A stretch of DNA of 64,000 nt from positions 124,001-188,000 of the forward strand of contig JAOARB010000032.1 of assembly GCA_025210775.1 (NCBI GenBank), in the 5' to 3' direction. The position numbers were made by a program, and so were the translations under genes. The DNA is from Prolixibacteraceae bacterium (GTDB lineage: Bacteria; Bacteroidota; Bacteroidia; Bacteroidales; Prolixibacteraceae). Positions 55,914 through 64,000 of this stretch are shown piece after piece. Below the pieces are notes generated by a model. It was given only the letters and a program-made list of their open reading frames with translations. It had not been told where the DNA came from and made no database searches. How positions within the stretch are numbered: position 1 is the first letter of the stretch; each line of letters opens with the position of its first letter.

Positions 55914-57329
55914 CTATTTTTTTGCCGGTAGATAAATTCTAAACGTAGTTCCTTTTCCCAAACTACTCTCCACGTTAATGATGCCTGAGTGTTCCTCTAT
56001 CACTTTATGAACATAGCTTAACCCTAGTCCAAATCCTTTTACATCATGTACATTTCCTGTTGGGACCCTATAAAAACGATCAAAGATCTGCTTTACATGT
56101 TCTTTCGCAATTCCTATGCCAAAGTCTTTGATCTCAATAACAATATTATGATTTTCATTGTACGTCCTCACCTCAATTTTGGGATTACCTCCACTATATT
56201 TACAAGCATTATCCAGCAAATTAAATATTACGTTTGAGAAATGAACCTCATCTGCCTTTACACAATCAAATGTTGCTTGCAAATCTACATTCAACTCCCC
56301 ATCCTCTTTTTTAAACCTAAAACCAAAATTCTCAGTTACTTGATAAACAATGTCATTGACTTTTAGTTCATTAAAAATTAACTTTAATTTACCTTCATTA
56401 AATACAGCCATTTGTAAAACCTTCTCCACTTGATGGCTCAAACGTTTACTTTCGTCATAAATCACCTTAGAAATATGGCCTATAGACGATTTAGAATGTT
56501 CAAAACTATTGTCTTTTAACATTTGTGAAGCCAATGATATCGTTGATATCGGTGTCTTCAACTCATGTGTCATATTATTGATAAAATCATTTTTTATTTG
56601 TGACACTTTTTTCTGGCGTACAATAACATGGATCGTAACAATAAAAACCAAAAGAATGATGGACGTCAATAAAAAAGATGGAAGAATAAACATCCCTACT
56701 TGCTGACGAATATAATCTATCTTATTAGGGAAATAGATCGCCAAAACATATGCCTGTGGGTGGATATCTTGGGGAAACAACATCATCATCTCCTCACGGA
56801 AACCTTGACTATCATAGTCAGGGTCTTTCCATACGTAATTATTTATCCCTGTATATTGTTTCTTTATCGCACATCGGAAGTTAATATCGATTCCATTGTT
56901 ATGAAGCTCTTGAAATATTATTGATCGTAAAATGGTCGAATCTATACGATCTAAAATTGGTCGCCTTTGCAAACACATACGGCGATCCATATTCCCCCTT
57001 GAGAACTCAACAGAATCCACTCCTACACACACATCGGCAAGAGTTGGATTGTAATCATTTGTTTCAAAAAAGAGGGTATCAGATGCGTCTATATTTGCGG
57101 AGTCTTTTACTACAATAAAAGACTCTACTGTTTCAACCGACAGGCTCTCCTTGAATTCTTCTATCTCTAACCTTCGAACAACATTAACCAAAGTACTATT
57201 GACAAGATTATGGAAATAGGCTTCTTTTAACTCCACATTTCTGCGCACAGACATAAACTGCACCAAAATAAGAAGAATTACCACCGCGGCCATCACGCCT
57301 CCTAATATATAAACAAATCGCTTATTCAT
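55914..57329 (-). CDS. rprX: Sensor histidine kinase (RprX-like)
   Basis: The 471-residue inner-membrane kinase has membrane segments at about 6-27 and 211-236 enclosing a periplasmic sensor region, no HAMP domain, the phosphoacceptor His255 in NNMTHELKTP, and ATPase N, G1 and G2 boxes (NLLDNACKY, DFGIGI, GFGLGL). It forms an operon with rprY. The stimulus is not readable from sequence. Confidence 0.92.
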   Translation of the reverse strand: MNKRFVYILGGVMAAVVILLILVQFMSVRRNVELKEAYFHNLVNSTLVNVVRRLEIEEFKESLSVETVESFIVVKDSANIDASDTLFFETNDYNPTLADVCVGVDSVEFSRGNMDRRMCLQRRPILDRIDSTILRSIIFQELHNNGIDINFRCAIKKQYTGINNYVWKDPDYDSQGFREEMMMLFPQDIHPQAYVLAIYFPNKIDYIRQQVGMFILPSFLLTSIILLVFIVTIHVIVRQKKVSQIKNDFINNMTHELKTPISTISLASQMLKDNSFEHSKSSIGHISKVIYDESKRLSHQVEKVLQMAVFNEGKLKLIFNELKVNDIVYQVTENFGFRFKKEDGELNVDLQATFDCVKADEVHFSNVIFNLLDNACKYSGGNPKIEVRTYNENHNIVIEIKDFGIGIAKEHVKQIFDRFYRVPTGNVHDVKGFGLGLSYVHKVIEEHSGIINVESSLGKGTTFRIYLPAKK

Positions 57330-57480
57330 GATCTGTTAAAGATACATGTTATATCTTTTATGATTAAGATTTGAAACATGATTTAACTTTAAAAAAAGTA
57401 CAGACATTAAAAATTTAGACCAAAAGTTGCTCTAATCTAAAAAAATTATGATGTAATCACAAAAAAAGAGGAAAGAGTGT

Positions 57481-57510
57481 TTGCGTATTTAAACAAAAGA
57501 TATAATTTCG
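57481..57510 (+). promoter_or_regulatory. Promoter for a candidate small RNA
   Basis: TTG at 57481-57483, 19 bases, then TAATTTCG at 57503-57510 (TAnnTTTG with one change), directed away from rprX, with no ORF downstream. Confidence 0.5.
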
Positions 57511-57514
57511 CATC

Positions 57515-57613
57515 CGAAAACGTGGTTAATAGGTTTTATTTTTGGGGTTAACTAAGTTTTTCACAAGGTGAATTTAGGTTTTGGTTAAAAAGGCGGGACT
57601 TCCCGCCTTTTTT
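57515..57613 (+). ncRNA. Candidate small non-coding RNA
   Basis: About 100 bases between a Bacteroidota-type promoter and a strong terminator, with no ORF longer than a handful of codons. The body is G/T-rich with GGTTAA and GGTTTT-type motifs. It ends in the perfect AAGGCGGG-ACTT-CCCGCCTT hairpin plus T6. No known family recognised. Confidence 0.4.
57586..57613. terminator. Bidirectional terminator between rnc and the sRNA candidate
   Basis: Perfect 8-bp stem AAGGCGGG/CCCGCCTT, loop ACTT, flanked by A- and T-runs. On the minus strand it lies about ten bases after the rnc stop. Confidence 0.85.
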
Positions 57614-57621
57614 ATTTTTTA

Positions 57622-58359
57622 TTATATTCCTTGATTATTCATCTTCTCGTAAGCACTCTTTGCTGCTTGCTGTTGTGCTTCTTTCTTTGAAAAACCTCGC
57701 CCATTACCCTTCTTCTGGCCATCGATTTTGACCACGGCTAAAAACGGTGGAAGATTGGCTTGTTGCCTTGCCTCTTCTTTGGTTTCAAACTCTACAGAGA
57801 CTTTATTCTTTTGTCCCCATTCTATTAACTGACTTTTGAAATTCGTGTTAACTTCTTGAACTTCGTCGATATCAACATATTTGCGGATTATGTTCTTTAC
57901 AATGACCTGTTGTGTCACTTCATAACCCTTATCCAAATACAATGCTCCTATTAAGGCTTCGAAAGCATCTCCATAAATATGACTGGTTTCATTCTTTGAA
58001 TTGGTCGTTGACTCTACATACTTGTCTAGACCCGTTTGAAATGTCAATTTTGTAAGAAATGAACGATTCACTAACTTAGATCGCATCTGAGTTAGAAAAC
58101 CTTCATCTTTATTGGGAAATCTTTTAAATAAATAATCAGCAACTACAGCACCTAAAATAGCATCTCCTAAATATTCTAGACGCTCATTATTTACTGGGAA
58201 ACCCCTTAAATCAGTCTTCGATGCTGATTTATGTATAAAAGCAATATCATAAAACAGAAGTTTACCAGGGGTAACTCCTAACACAGATTTCAAAAACAAG
58301 TAAAACTCTTTCCTAGGAGAAGAAAAGAGTTTTACCCTATGTATTAACGTTTTGATCAC
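57622..58359 (-). CDS. rnc: Ribonuclease III
   Basis: The 245-residue double-strand-specific endonuclease has the catalytic signature NERLEYLGD at 58-66, the second acidic pair in YGDAFEALIGALYLD, and a C-terminal double-stranded-RNA-binding domain (about 170-242; KEEARQQANLPPFLAVVKIDGQKKGNGRGFSKKEAQQQAA). The start is a GTG at 58359, two bases after the fabF stop, with no upstream ATG possible in frame, so expression is probably coupled to fabF. Confidence 0.95.
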   Translation of the reverse strand: MIKTLIHRVKLFSSPRKEFYLFLKSVLGVTPGKLLFYDIAFIHKSASKTDLRGFPVNNERLEYLGDAILGAVVADYLFKRFPNKDEGFLTQMRSKLVNRSFLTKLTFQTGLDKYVESTTNSKNETSHIYGDAFEALIGALYLDKGYEVTQQVIVKNIIRKYVDIDEVQEVNTNFKSQLIEWGQKNKVSVEFETKEEARQQANLPPFLAVVKIDGQKKGNGRGFSKKEAQQQAAKSAYEKMNNQGI

Positions 58360-58361
58360 TG

Positions 58362-59612
58362 TTAATTCACTTTTTTGAATATTAAAGTGGCATTGTGACC
58401 TCCGAATCCAAATGTATTACTCAAGAACGCATTTACTGGACGTTCTTTCGCTTCATTGAATGTAAAATCAACTTTAGGATCCAATTCTGGATCTAATTCA
58501 AATTGATTAATTGTTGGAGGAATAATACCATTTTGCATTGCCAAAATACCAGCAATTGATTCTACGGCTCCAGCTGCTCCTAGAAGGTGACCTGTCATTG
58601 ATTTAGTAGAACTTATACTAACATCATAGATCTTATCTCCAAAAACATCTTTGATAGCCTTAGGCTCTGCGATATCTCCTAATCCTGTGGAAGTACCATG
58701 AACATTAATGTAATCAATGTCATTTACATCCATTTGTGCATCTTCCAATGCTAAACGCATACACAATGCAGCACCCGCTCCATTTGGATCTGGCGCAGTC
58801 ATATGATATGCATCTGCACTCATACCAACTCCTGCAACTTCAGCATAAATCTTTGCTCCACGTGCTACAGCGTGCTCGTATTCTTCTAGAATAAGGGCTG
58901 CTCCACCTTCACCCATCACAAATCCATCACGATCTTTATCGAAAGGACGTGACGCTGTTTTAGGATCGTCGTTACGTGTAGAAATTGCTCTCATTGCGTT
59001 AAATCCACCAATACCGGCTTTATTAATCGCAGCTTCTGAACCTCCTGCAATCAATACATCTGCCTTACCCAAACGAATAAGGTTTGCTGCATCATAGATT
59101 GCGTGTGAAGAGGATGCACAAGCAGTTACAGTTGTCAAGTTTGGTCCTCTAAAACCATACTTAATTGAAATATTACCACAAGCAATATTTGCAATCATCT
59201 TTGGGATAAAGAATGGTGAGAATTTTGGTGACTCTGGTCTTGCATTAAAGGCAGTTACTTCATTATAGAAAGTATCCAAACCTCCAATACCAGCTCCCCA
59301 AATAATTCCAGCTTTATCCTTGTTTATTTTATCTAAATCAAGACCACTATCCGCAATTGCTTGGTCTGAAGCGATATACGCAAACTGCGCATATAAATCG
59401 TGTTTACGCACTTCTTTACGGTCAAGGTAATCCATTGGATTATAATCCTTTACCTCACAAGCAAATTTGGTTTTGAACTTTGACGAATCGAATCGGGTAA
59501 TGGGACCAGCACCACTGACCCCATTTTTAAGTCCTTCCCAGTATTCTTCAATGTTCTTTCCGAGTGGGTTGATTGTTCCAAGTCCTGTGACTACTACTCG
59601 TTTCAATTCCAT
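58362..59612 (-). CDS. fabF: 3-oxoacyl-[ACP] synthase II
   Basis: FabF elongates acyl chains by condensing malonyl-ACP. The 416-residue thiolase-fold enzyme carries catalytic Cys165 (TVTACASSSHAI), His in NVHGTSTGLGD and His in KSMTGHLLGAAG. It sits between acpP and rnc in the canonical acpP-fabF-rnc order. Confidence 0.98.
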   Translation of the reverse strand: MELKRVVVTGLGTINPLGKNIEEYWEGLKNGVSGAGPITRFDSSKFKTKFACEVKDYNPMDYLDRKEVRKHDLYAQFAYIASDQAIADSGLDLDKINKDKAGIIWGAGIGGLDTFYNEVTAFNARPESPKFSPFFIPKMIANIACGNISIKYGFRGPNLTTVTACASSSHAIYDAANLIRLGKADVLIAGGSEAAINKAGIGGFNAMRAISTRNDDPKTASRPFDKDRDGFVMGEGGAALILEEYEHAVARGAKIYAEVAGVGMSADAYHMTAPDPNGAGAALCMRLALEDAQMDVNDIDYINVHGTSTGLGDIAEPKAIKDVFGDKIYDVSISSTKSMTGHLLGAAGAVESIAGILAMQNGIIPPTINQFELDPELDPKVDFTFNEAKERPVNAFLSNTFGFGGHNATLIFKKVN

Positions 59613-59638
59613 ACCGGAAGAAATCGTTTATATATGAA

Positions 59639-59875
59639 TTACTTCTTTGCTGCTTCGATGTGAGCTACTGCTTCACCAACTGTACCGATCTTTTCAGCTT
59701 GATCGTCAGCGATCTCAATATCAAATTCTTTTTCGAATTCCATGATCAACTCAACAGTATCCAAAGAATCTGCACCTAGGTCGTTTGTGAATGAAGCTTC
59801 TAGTGTTACTTCGCTTTCGTCAACACCTAATTTTTCTACGATAATTTCTTTTACTTTTGCTGAAATGTCAGACAT
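59639..59875 (-). CDS. acpP: Acyl carrier protein
   Basis: The 78-residue carrier has the phosphopantetheine attachment site Ser37 in DLGADSLDTVEL and the typical acidic composition. I start at the ATG at 59875 (MSDISAKVKEI); the frame stays open 77 codons further upstream, but that extension is not ACP-like and would cross the promoter. First gene of acpP-fabF-rnc, 26 bases before fabF. Confidence 0.98.
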   Translation of the reverse strand: MSDISAKVKEIIVEKLGVDESEVTLEASFTNDLGADSLDTVELIMEFEKEFDIEIADDQAEKIGTVGEAVAHIEAAKK

Positions 59876-59924
59876 AACTGTAAATTTTAAATGATTAAAT
59901 TTGAATGAAATATTTTCTACGATA

Positions 59925-59956
59925 CAAAGTAATAAAGAATCGGATTTAATTTCAAA
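59925..59956 (-). promoter_or_regulatory. acpP promoter
   Basis: On the minus strand TTTG (59956-59953), 20 bases, then TTACTTTG (59932-59925), one mismatch from TAnnTTTG, about 50 bases before the acpP start. Confidence 0.65.
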
Positions 59957-60065
59957 GCTTTTTATCTGAATTATACCAAATAGGGACAGAATCAAGCCGT
60001 TAACGATCTTTTTTCGAAAATATGAGTCTAATAGTCCATTATACCAACACCATAAAACACTAAAT

Positions 60066-60632
60066 ATGAAAAACATAGCTATTTTCGCCTCAGGACAAGG
60101 AACCAACGCCCAAAACCTTATACGCTTTTTTCACAACCATAAATCGATAAACATTTCATTGATTGTCACCAATAAAACCACAGCAGGGGTACTCGAAGTG
60201 GCCAAAGAGAACCATATAGAGAGCTATATAGCCAATAAATCACTATTTGAAACAGGAGAAGAATTGATTTCAATTTTAAAAAATCGAAAAATAGACCTAA
60301 TTGTTCTTGCTGGGTTTCTTCTAAAGGTTCCAAAATCCTTGATTCAAGCCTTTCCAATCGTGAATATTCACCCGTCACTACTACCCAAATATGGTGGAAA
60401 AGGGATGTATGGATCCAAGGTACACCAAGCTGTTATTGATGCAAAAGAGACCTATAGTGGGATCACCATTCATCGTGTCAATGAAGTATACGATAAGGGA
60501 GAAATCCTCTTTCAAGCGAAAGTAGAGATTAAAAAAGAGGATACAGCCGATACACTTCAAGCCAAAATCCATCAACTTGAATACCAACACTATCCTATCA
60601 TCATAGAAAAAGACCTACTTCCCCATCCATAA
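60066..60632 (+). CDS. purN: Phosphoribosylglycinamide formyltransferase
   Basis: The 188-residue PurN formylates GAR in purine synthesis using 10-formyl-THF. Catalytic Asn100 and His102 are in VNIHPSLLPKYGG, and Asp143 in VYDKGEILFQ; the N-terminal ASGQGTNAQNL loop binds the phosphate. It is divergent from acpP. Length is normal for the family. Confidence 0.96.
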   Translation: MKNIAIFASGQGTNAQNLIRFFHNHKSINISLIVTNKTTAGVLEVAKENHIESYIANKSLFETGEELISILKNRKIDLIVLAGFLLKVPKSLIQAFPIVNIHPSLLPKYGGKGMYGSKVHQAVIDAKETYSGITIHRVNEVYDKGEILFQAKVEIKKEDTADTLQAKIHQLEYQHYPIIIEKDLLPHP

Positions 60633-60656
60633 ACAAATGGGGAAATAGATCTTTTT
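60607..60656 (+). terminator. purN terminator
   Basis: A 20-base stem with two mismatches (AAAAAGACCTACTTCCCCAT against ATGGGGAAATAGATCTTTTT) overlaps the end of purN. Confidence 0.75.
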
Positions 60657-60679
60657 CCTTAATTCTTAAAATTTATGAT

Positions 60680-61972
60680 CTAGCTCAGAGGCTCTATTTT
60701 AACTGTATCGTTGCCCGCAATTGGAGTATTTAGCAGTTGTCTTAAGCTGTCGACATCCATTTTAAAACTAGCTAAATTCTCTTTCTTCACAGGAGCTACA
60801 GGAGGCGCTTTAAGCTTTAATGGATCCATTGCTTTACCATTCATAAAGACTCTAAAGTCTAAGTGTGGACCTGTAGCCAAACCTGTTGCACCAACAAAAC
60901 CAATCAACTGTCCCTGCTTCACGCGCTTACCAACGACCATCCCTTTTGCAAAATTATGCAAGTGCATGTAGGTGGTAGTATACACCGAATTATGTTTGAT
61001 CTTTAAATATTTTCCTCCACCTCTCGCTTGGTAGCCTTTTTTGATGATCAAACCATCACCAATACTATGTACTGGAGTACCACGTGGGGCAGCATAATCA
61101 ACACCCAAGTGAGGACGACGATATCTTAACACTGGATGCAAACGACTACGCGAAAATCTCGAGCTAATACGTGAATATTTTAATGGGGCCTTCAAAAAGG
61201 CTTTCTTTAAACTCTTTCCTTCTGCATCAAAATAGGTAACAGTGCTATCCTGTGAAAAACGATAAGCATCATACATTACCCCATGATGCAAAAAATTCAC
61301 AGCATATACCGTACCAACGCCGATAGACTCACCATCGACATACAATTCATCATATAAAACATTGAAAGTATCCCCTTTTTGAATACCAAAGAAGTCTATC
61401 GTCCAAGCAAAAATATCAGACAAAGGCAATGCCAATTGTACATTGATATTATTGTCTACCATGGCATTCCACAAAGAAGAAGTGATCACCCCTTTTCTAT
61501 GCTTCATTCTACGCTCAATGACTTTTTGTCCCTTTGCAATAGAAAGAGAATCCCTGAAATCATAACATACATAATCCGTATTGTCTATCTCATAAACAAA
61601 ATAAGCTGCTTTCTTAAGACTATCTTTCGTATTAAAGATCGTATATCTATTTCCTCTCTTTAATTTACGCACATCAAAAATAGGCTTCGAACTTTTCGCC
61701 AACCTATCAATCATCTGATAATTGATTCCATACTTAAGTAGGATATCCGCCAAAAACTGATTTTTTTTGACCTCGTCGGTCACCACCTCAAAAGAGTCAA
61801 CAGGAATACCATACAACAACTCTGGCTCTGGGGCCGGTAGCGTATCTATAGCCTCTACATCCTTAGGCAAATCATATTCTGTAAATGTATTGGAATTATA
61901 ATAAAATGTAATGAATATAGCAGCTACAACAATGGTAACTAGGGATAATATAAGTGATTTCTTTTTGTTCAT
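60680..61972 (-). CDS. M23-family peptidoglycan metallopeptidase
   Basis: The 430-residue protein is membrane-anchored (hydrophobic segment about 7-25) with a periplasmic Csd3/OapA-like N-domain and a LytM domain near the C-terminus. Zinc ligands appear as HPVLRYRRPHLGVDY (first His and Asp) and the terminal GPHLDF. The last usually reads HLHF; here the second His position is Asp372 after His370, a variant also familiar in Bacteroidota. It should cut or remodel peptidoglycan crosslinks. Its own promoter lies upstream. Confidence 0.9.
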   Translation of the reverse strand: MNKKKSLILSLVTIVVAAIFITFYYNSNTFTEYDLPKDVEAIDTLPAPEPELLYGIPVDSFEVVTDEVKKNQFLADILLKYGINYQMIDRLAKSSKPIFDVRKLKRGNRYTIFNTKDSLKKAAYFVYEIDNTDYVCYDFRDSLSIAKGQKVIERRMKHRKGVITSSLWNAMVDNNINVQLALPLSDIFAWTIDFFGIQKGDTFNVLYDELYVDGESIGVGTVYAVNFLHHGVMYDAYRFSQDSTVTYFDAEGKSLKKAFLKAPLKYSRISSRFSRSRLHPVLRYRRPHLGVDYAAPRGTPVHSIGDGLIIKKGYQARGGGKYLKIKHNSVYTTTYMHLHNFAKGMVVGKRVKQGQLIGFVGATGLATGPHLDFRVFMNGKAMDPLKLKAPPVAPVKKENLASFKMDVDSLRQLLNTPIAGNDTVKIEPLS

Positions 61973-62025
61973 CTTCTACGATTAATTTTCAGAAGTACGA
62001 AGTTAACGAACCTCTTCTTTTTTTG

Positions 62026-62056
62026 CAAAAATAGAAGTAGTTCATCAGTTTCGCAA
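62026..62056 (-). promoter_or_regulatory. Promoter of the M23 peptidase gene
   Basis: On the minus strand TTG (62056-62054), 20 bases, then TATTTTTG (62033-62026), a complete TTG/TAnnTTTG promoter. Confidence 0.7.
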
Positions 62057-62438
62057 AAAATAAACAAACTATATTACTATAAACCAAAAACTTACCCCCA
62101 AAAAGACTCAACCATATACCATTATAAACCCTCTATTTAGACTCAAACAACATCAAACTTTAACACAACTATAACGCTCTTACCTTACTATCAAAGAACT
62201 ACTTTACAATAAAATACCACATTATTCTAAACTACTTTACACTATAGTCTTGAGACCCGAACTATATGTTTAATCTAAATAGGCAAAACCAACAGACAAA
62301 CCATAAACAAAGCTAGAAGGTCAGAGTGTATTGATTGACATTAAAAATGTCAATCAATATAATTTATAAAAGAACAAAAACTCTATACCGAGAATATGCA
62401 TTATCATAAGATTGATAGCAAGAATTGATCCTGTATTA
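62057..62438. other. AT-rich intergenic region with a perfect hairpin
   Basis: No ORF. AACTACTTTACA occurs twice (about 62189 and 62231). At 62329-62359 TATTGATTGACATT and AATGTCAATCAATA form a perfect 14-bp stem around AAA, about 80 bases past the stop of the next minus-strand gene. There is no U-tract. Confidence 0.55.
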
Positions 62439-63056
62439 TTATACCTCTCCAAATACTTTAGCTGCTTCAATAGCATTATAATCACACCCTTCAAGACATC
62501 GTCCACATTCTAGACAATTTTCTGTCTGGATATAATATTTCTCTCCTTTTTGATCGATGCATTTTTCTGGACAACGTTCAACACAAACACCACAACCAAT
62601 ACAGTTGTCATTGATGTGATAACCAACAGGCTGAAGCAAAGCCCCACCAAAAGCAAAACGTTCTCTTTCAGGTGGTACAACAGAGAGATCAAAGATATCA
62701 CCCACCCCACAGGTCATACAGTAAGCATCAAGCACATCTCGTTTTTCGTTTGGGTAAAGATCATTCATCATCGGATTGGCTTCAAAGATACGGTCAATCC
62801 ATTCTCGATCAACAAACTCTACTTTCCCAGTTATTCTTATCGACTTATAGGTAGCATCCATACCAGCAAGAGCAAGGATCGGATTTTTCTTTAATTGTCT
62901 ATAGAAAGACTTTCCTCTTCCTACAAGGAAATAGAGTTTGTCCTCTTCTACTAACATTACATCGGCAAAACGTACAAAAGGTTGGTTGTTATCTGCAGTA
63001 GCGAAAGCAACAGATTTAATCGAACGAATAAAATCTAGATGTTTTTTCATAATCAT
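62439..63056 (-). CDS. PNPOx-like flavin-binding domain fused to a 2[4Fe-4S] ferredoxin
   Basis: The 205-residue protein has an N-terminal split-barrel pyridoxamine-phosphate-oxidase-like domain (about 1-125; SVAFATADNNQPFVRFADVML, GKSFYRQLKKNP), expected to bind FMN, and a C-terminal bacterial ferredoxin with CIGCGVCVERCPEKCI and CLECGRCLEGCDYNAI. It is a putative flavin-iron-sulfur reductase; the substrate is unknown. It follows the antiporter gene by eight bases. An alternative start is the Met at 63050. Confidence 0.88.
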   Translation of the reverse strand: MIMKKHLDFIRSIKSVAFATADNNQPFVRFADVMLVEEDKLYFLVGRGKSFYRQLKKNPILALAGMDATYKSIRITGKVEFVDREWIDRIFEANPMMNDLYPNEKRDVLDAYCMTCGVGDIFDLSVVPPERERFAFGGALLQPVGYHINDNCIGCGVCVERCPEKCIDQKGEKYYIQTENCLECGRCLEGCDYNAIEAAKVFGEV

Positions 63057-63064
63057 TATTTCTT

Positions 63065-64000
63065 TTAAATATTAAAACCAAGAACAAAATATCCTATCAT
63101 CGATAGCGTTGCAGCGAGAAAGGCATATGGTATCTGAAAACGTACATGTTCCATCACCTCAATACCGGCGAACTTAGAAGCAAGAATAGTTGAGTCCGAC
63201 AGTGGAGAACAATGATCTCCAAATACCGCCCCAGATATCGCGGCTCCAAGAAGAACTGATAGGTTCACACCAAAACGCAAAGCCAAAGGAAAGACTATAG
63301 GCAAAATGATGGCTACTGTTCCTCCACTAGTACCTGTAGAGAGCGATAGGAAAACTCCCAAAACGAAAGTCATTAAAGGAAGAAAAGAGGGAGATACAAA
63401 ATCGAATAACTTCATCATCAATACCTCCATATTGAGTTCTTTTAATATATTTCCTAGGACAAAAGCCAATGCTAAAACAATCGTAATCTCCACAAAAGAT
63501 TTAGCTCCATCCCAACACCATCTCATATAAGATCTCGTAGTAAGAAACTTATTCTTGCGAAGGCAAAATGCGGTTATCATCAAACAGAGAAAAAGACTTA
63601 TATCTAATGCGATGATGGCATCCCCGACAATCAATATTCCTAAGAAGAAGAGAGGAATCAGAAGCAAAAGAGGCAACAGAACAATCTTTTTAGAATCTCC
63701 TATATCTGTTTTTGTCCCCAGAAAAGAACTCTTTTCATTTAAAACAGCTGGTATTTGCCGACTATTCCTTTGACTTAAAAGGATCAGAATAAATACAATA
63801 AGGATCGATAAAATAGAATAGAACTGAAATATCATACCATCAAACAACACCTGCCATGGTTGAGCTATCTCCATTCCTTTCATTAATGCTACGACAAAAG
63901 TACCAGCAGCATTAACGGGTATAAGCCATGCCACAGGAGAAGAGGTAGCATCAAGGATATACGCCAATTGTGATCGAGAAATATGGTAACGGTCAAAAAG
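63065..64000 (-). CDS. NhaC-family Na+/H+ antiporter (N-terminus beyond window)
   Basis: The frame is open to the window edge. I read LFDRYHISRSQL continuing upstream of the first internal start, so the gene is truncated at its 5' end. The visible part has about seven membrane segments and the family hallmark ISGAVFGDHCSPLSDSTI close to the C-terminus, plus TSGGTVAIILPI. It should exchange Na+ for H+ (some relatives exchange malate or lactate). It is co-transcribed with the flavin/ferredoxin fusion. Confidence 0.9.
   Translation of the reverse strand, partial: LFDRYHISRSQLAYILDATSSPVAWLIPVNAAGTFVVALMKGMEIAQPWQVLFDGMIFQFYSILSILIVFILILLSQRNSRQIPAVLNEKSSFLGTKTDIGDSKKIVLLPLLLLIPLFFLGILIVGDAIIALDISLFLCLMITAFCLRKNKFLTTRSYMRWCWDGAKSFVEITIVLALAFVLGNILKELNMEVLMMKLFDFVSPSFLPLMTFVLGVFLSLSTGTSGGTVAIILPIVFPLALRFGVNLSVLLGAAISGAVFGDHCSPLSDSTILASKFAGIEVMEHVRFQIPYAFLAATLSMIGYFVLGFNI

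Noticed and set aside
59639..60106. A 155-codon frame at acpP
   Set aside because: Residues 78-155 are a complete ACP. The upstream half crosses the acpP promoter and lacks any similarity to a protein domain.
62330..62358. FNR box (TTGAT-N4-ATCAA)
   Set aside because: TTGAT and ATCAA are present but separated by 17 bases, not 4, so the spacing does not fit.

Overview
The window looks like a low-GC (estimated by eye) chromosome of a Bacteroidota bacterium, probably class Bacteroidia and close to Marinilabiliales/Prolixibacteraceae. The evidence is: Bacteroidota-type promoters (TTG-N19/20-TAnnTTTG) ahead of several genes, a type IX secretion (T9SS) C-terminal sorting domain on a gingipain-like protease, an RprXY-type two-component pair, a GSCFA protein, a Bacteroidia-style glycogen cluster (debranching enzyme, GT4, GH57, GT35) and almost no strong Shine-Dalgarno sites. 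The family-level placement is inference.

Layout. 1-10301 (minus) is the N-terminal >3,400 residues of a giant secreted PKD/Ig-repeat protein that runs off the left edge. 10302-11517 has no gene but holds an array of MITE/REP-like elements. 11518-15023 (minus) carries folA, thyA, a CNT nucleoside transporter and a DUF151 nuclease. 15807-17906 (plus) carries rplU-rpmA and serS. 18204-21751 (minus) carries a P-loop ATPase, a GH13 branching enzyme and kdsB. 21999-24838 (plus) is an envelope operon: sigma-54 activator, lptE, a TPR-like protein and secG. 25107-27072 is groES-groEL with an unusual leader. 27664-30720 is a tandem duplication of a lipoprotein gene with its promoter and terminator; the proteins look like catalytically dead thermolysin-like metallopeptidases. 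They are followed by a C11 (clostripain) lipoprotein, a GT2/LAB_N pair and a 1,400-residue C25 protease with T9SS signal.

38568-45812 (minus) is the glycogen/alpha-glucan cluster (glgP, GH57, GT4, debranching enzyme). 45907-47710 is an alpha/beta hydrolase overlapping a GSCFA gene, followed by tRNA-Gln(UUG). 48119-53895 (minus) is a full SUF iron-sulfur operon, sufB-C-D-S-E plus a DUF59/SufT-like gene. thiL diverges from sufB with interlocked promoters. 55209-57329 is the rprXY pair. 57515-57613 is a candidate small RNA on the plus strand. 57622-59875 (minus) is acpP-fabF-rnc, divergent from purN. 60680-61972 is an M23 peptidase. The right edge holds a PNPOx/ferredoxin fusion and the C-terminal part of an NhaC-type Na+/H+ antiporter.

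Most genes are core metabolism. The accessory interest is in the giant adhesin-like gene, the 27.6-38.4 kb secreted-protease region, two families of dispersed palindromic repeats (around 11.1-11.5 kb; and at 15.26 and 32.08 kb), the groESL leader hairpin and the sRNA candidate. I see no CRISPR array, phage, transposase, rRNA or defence system.
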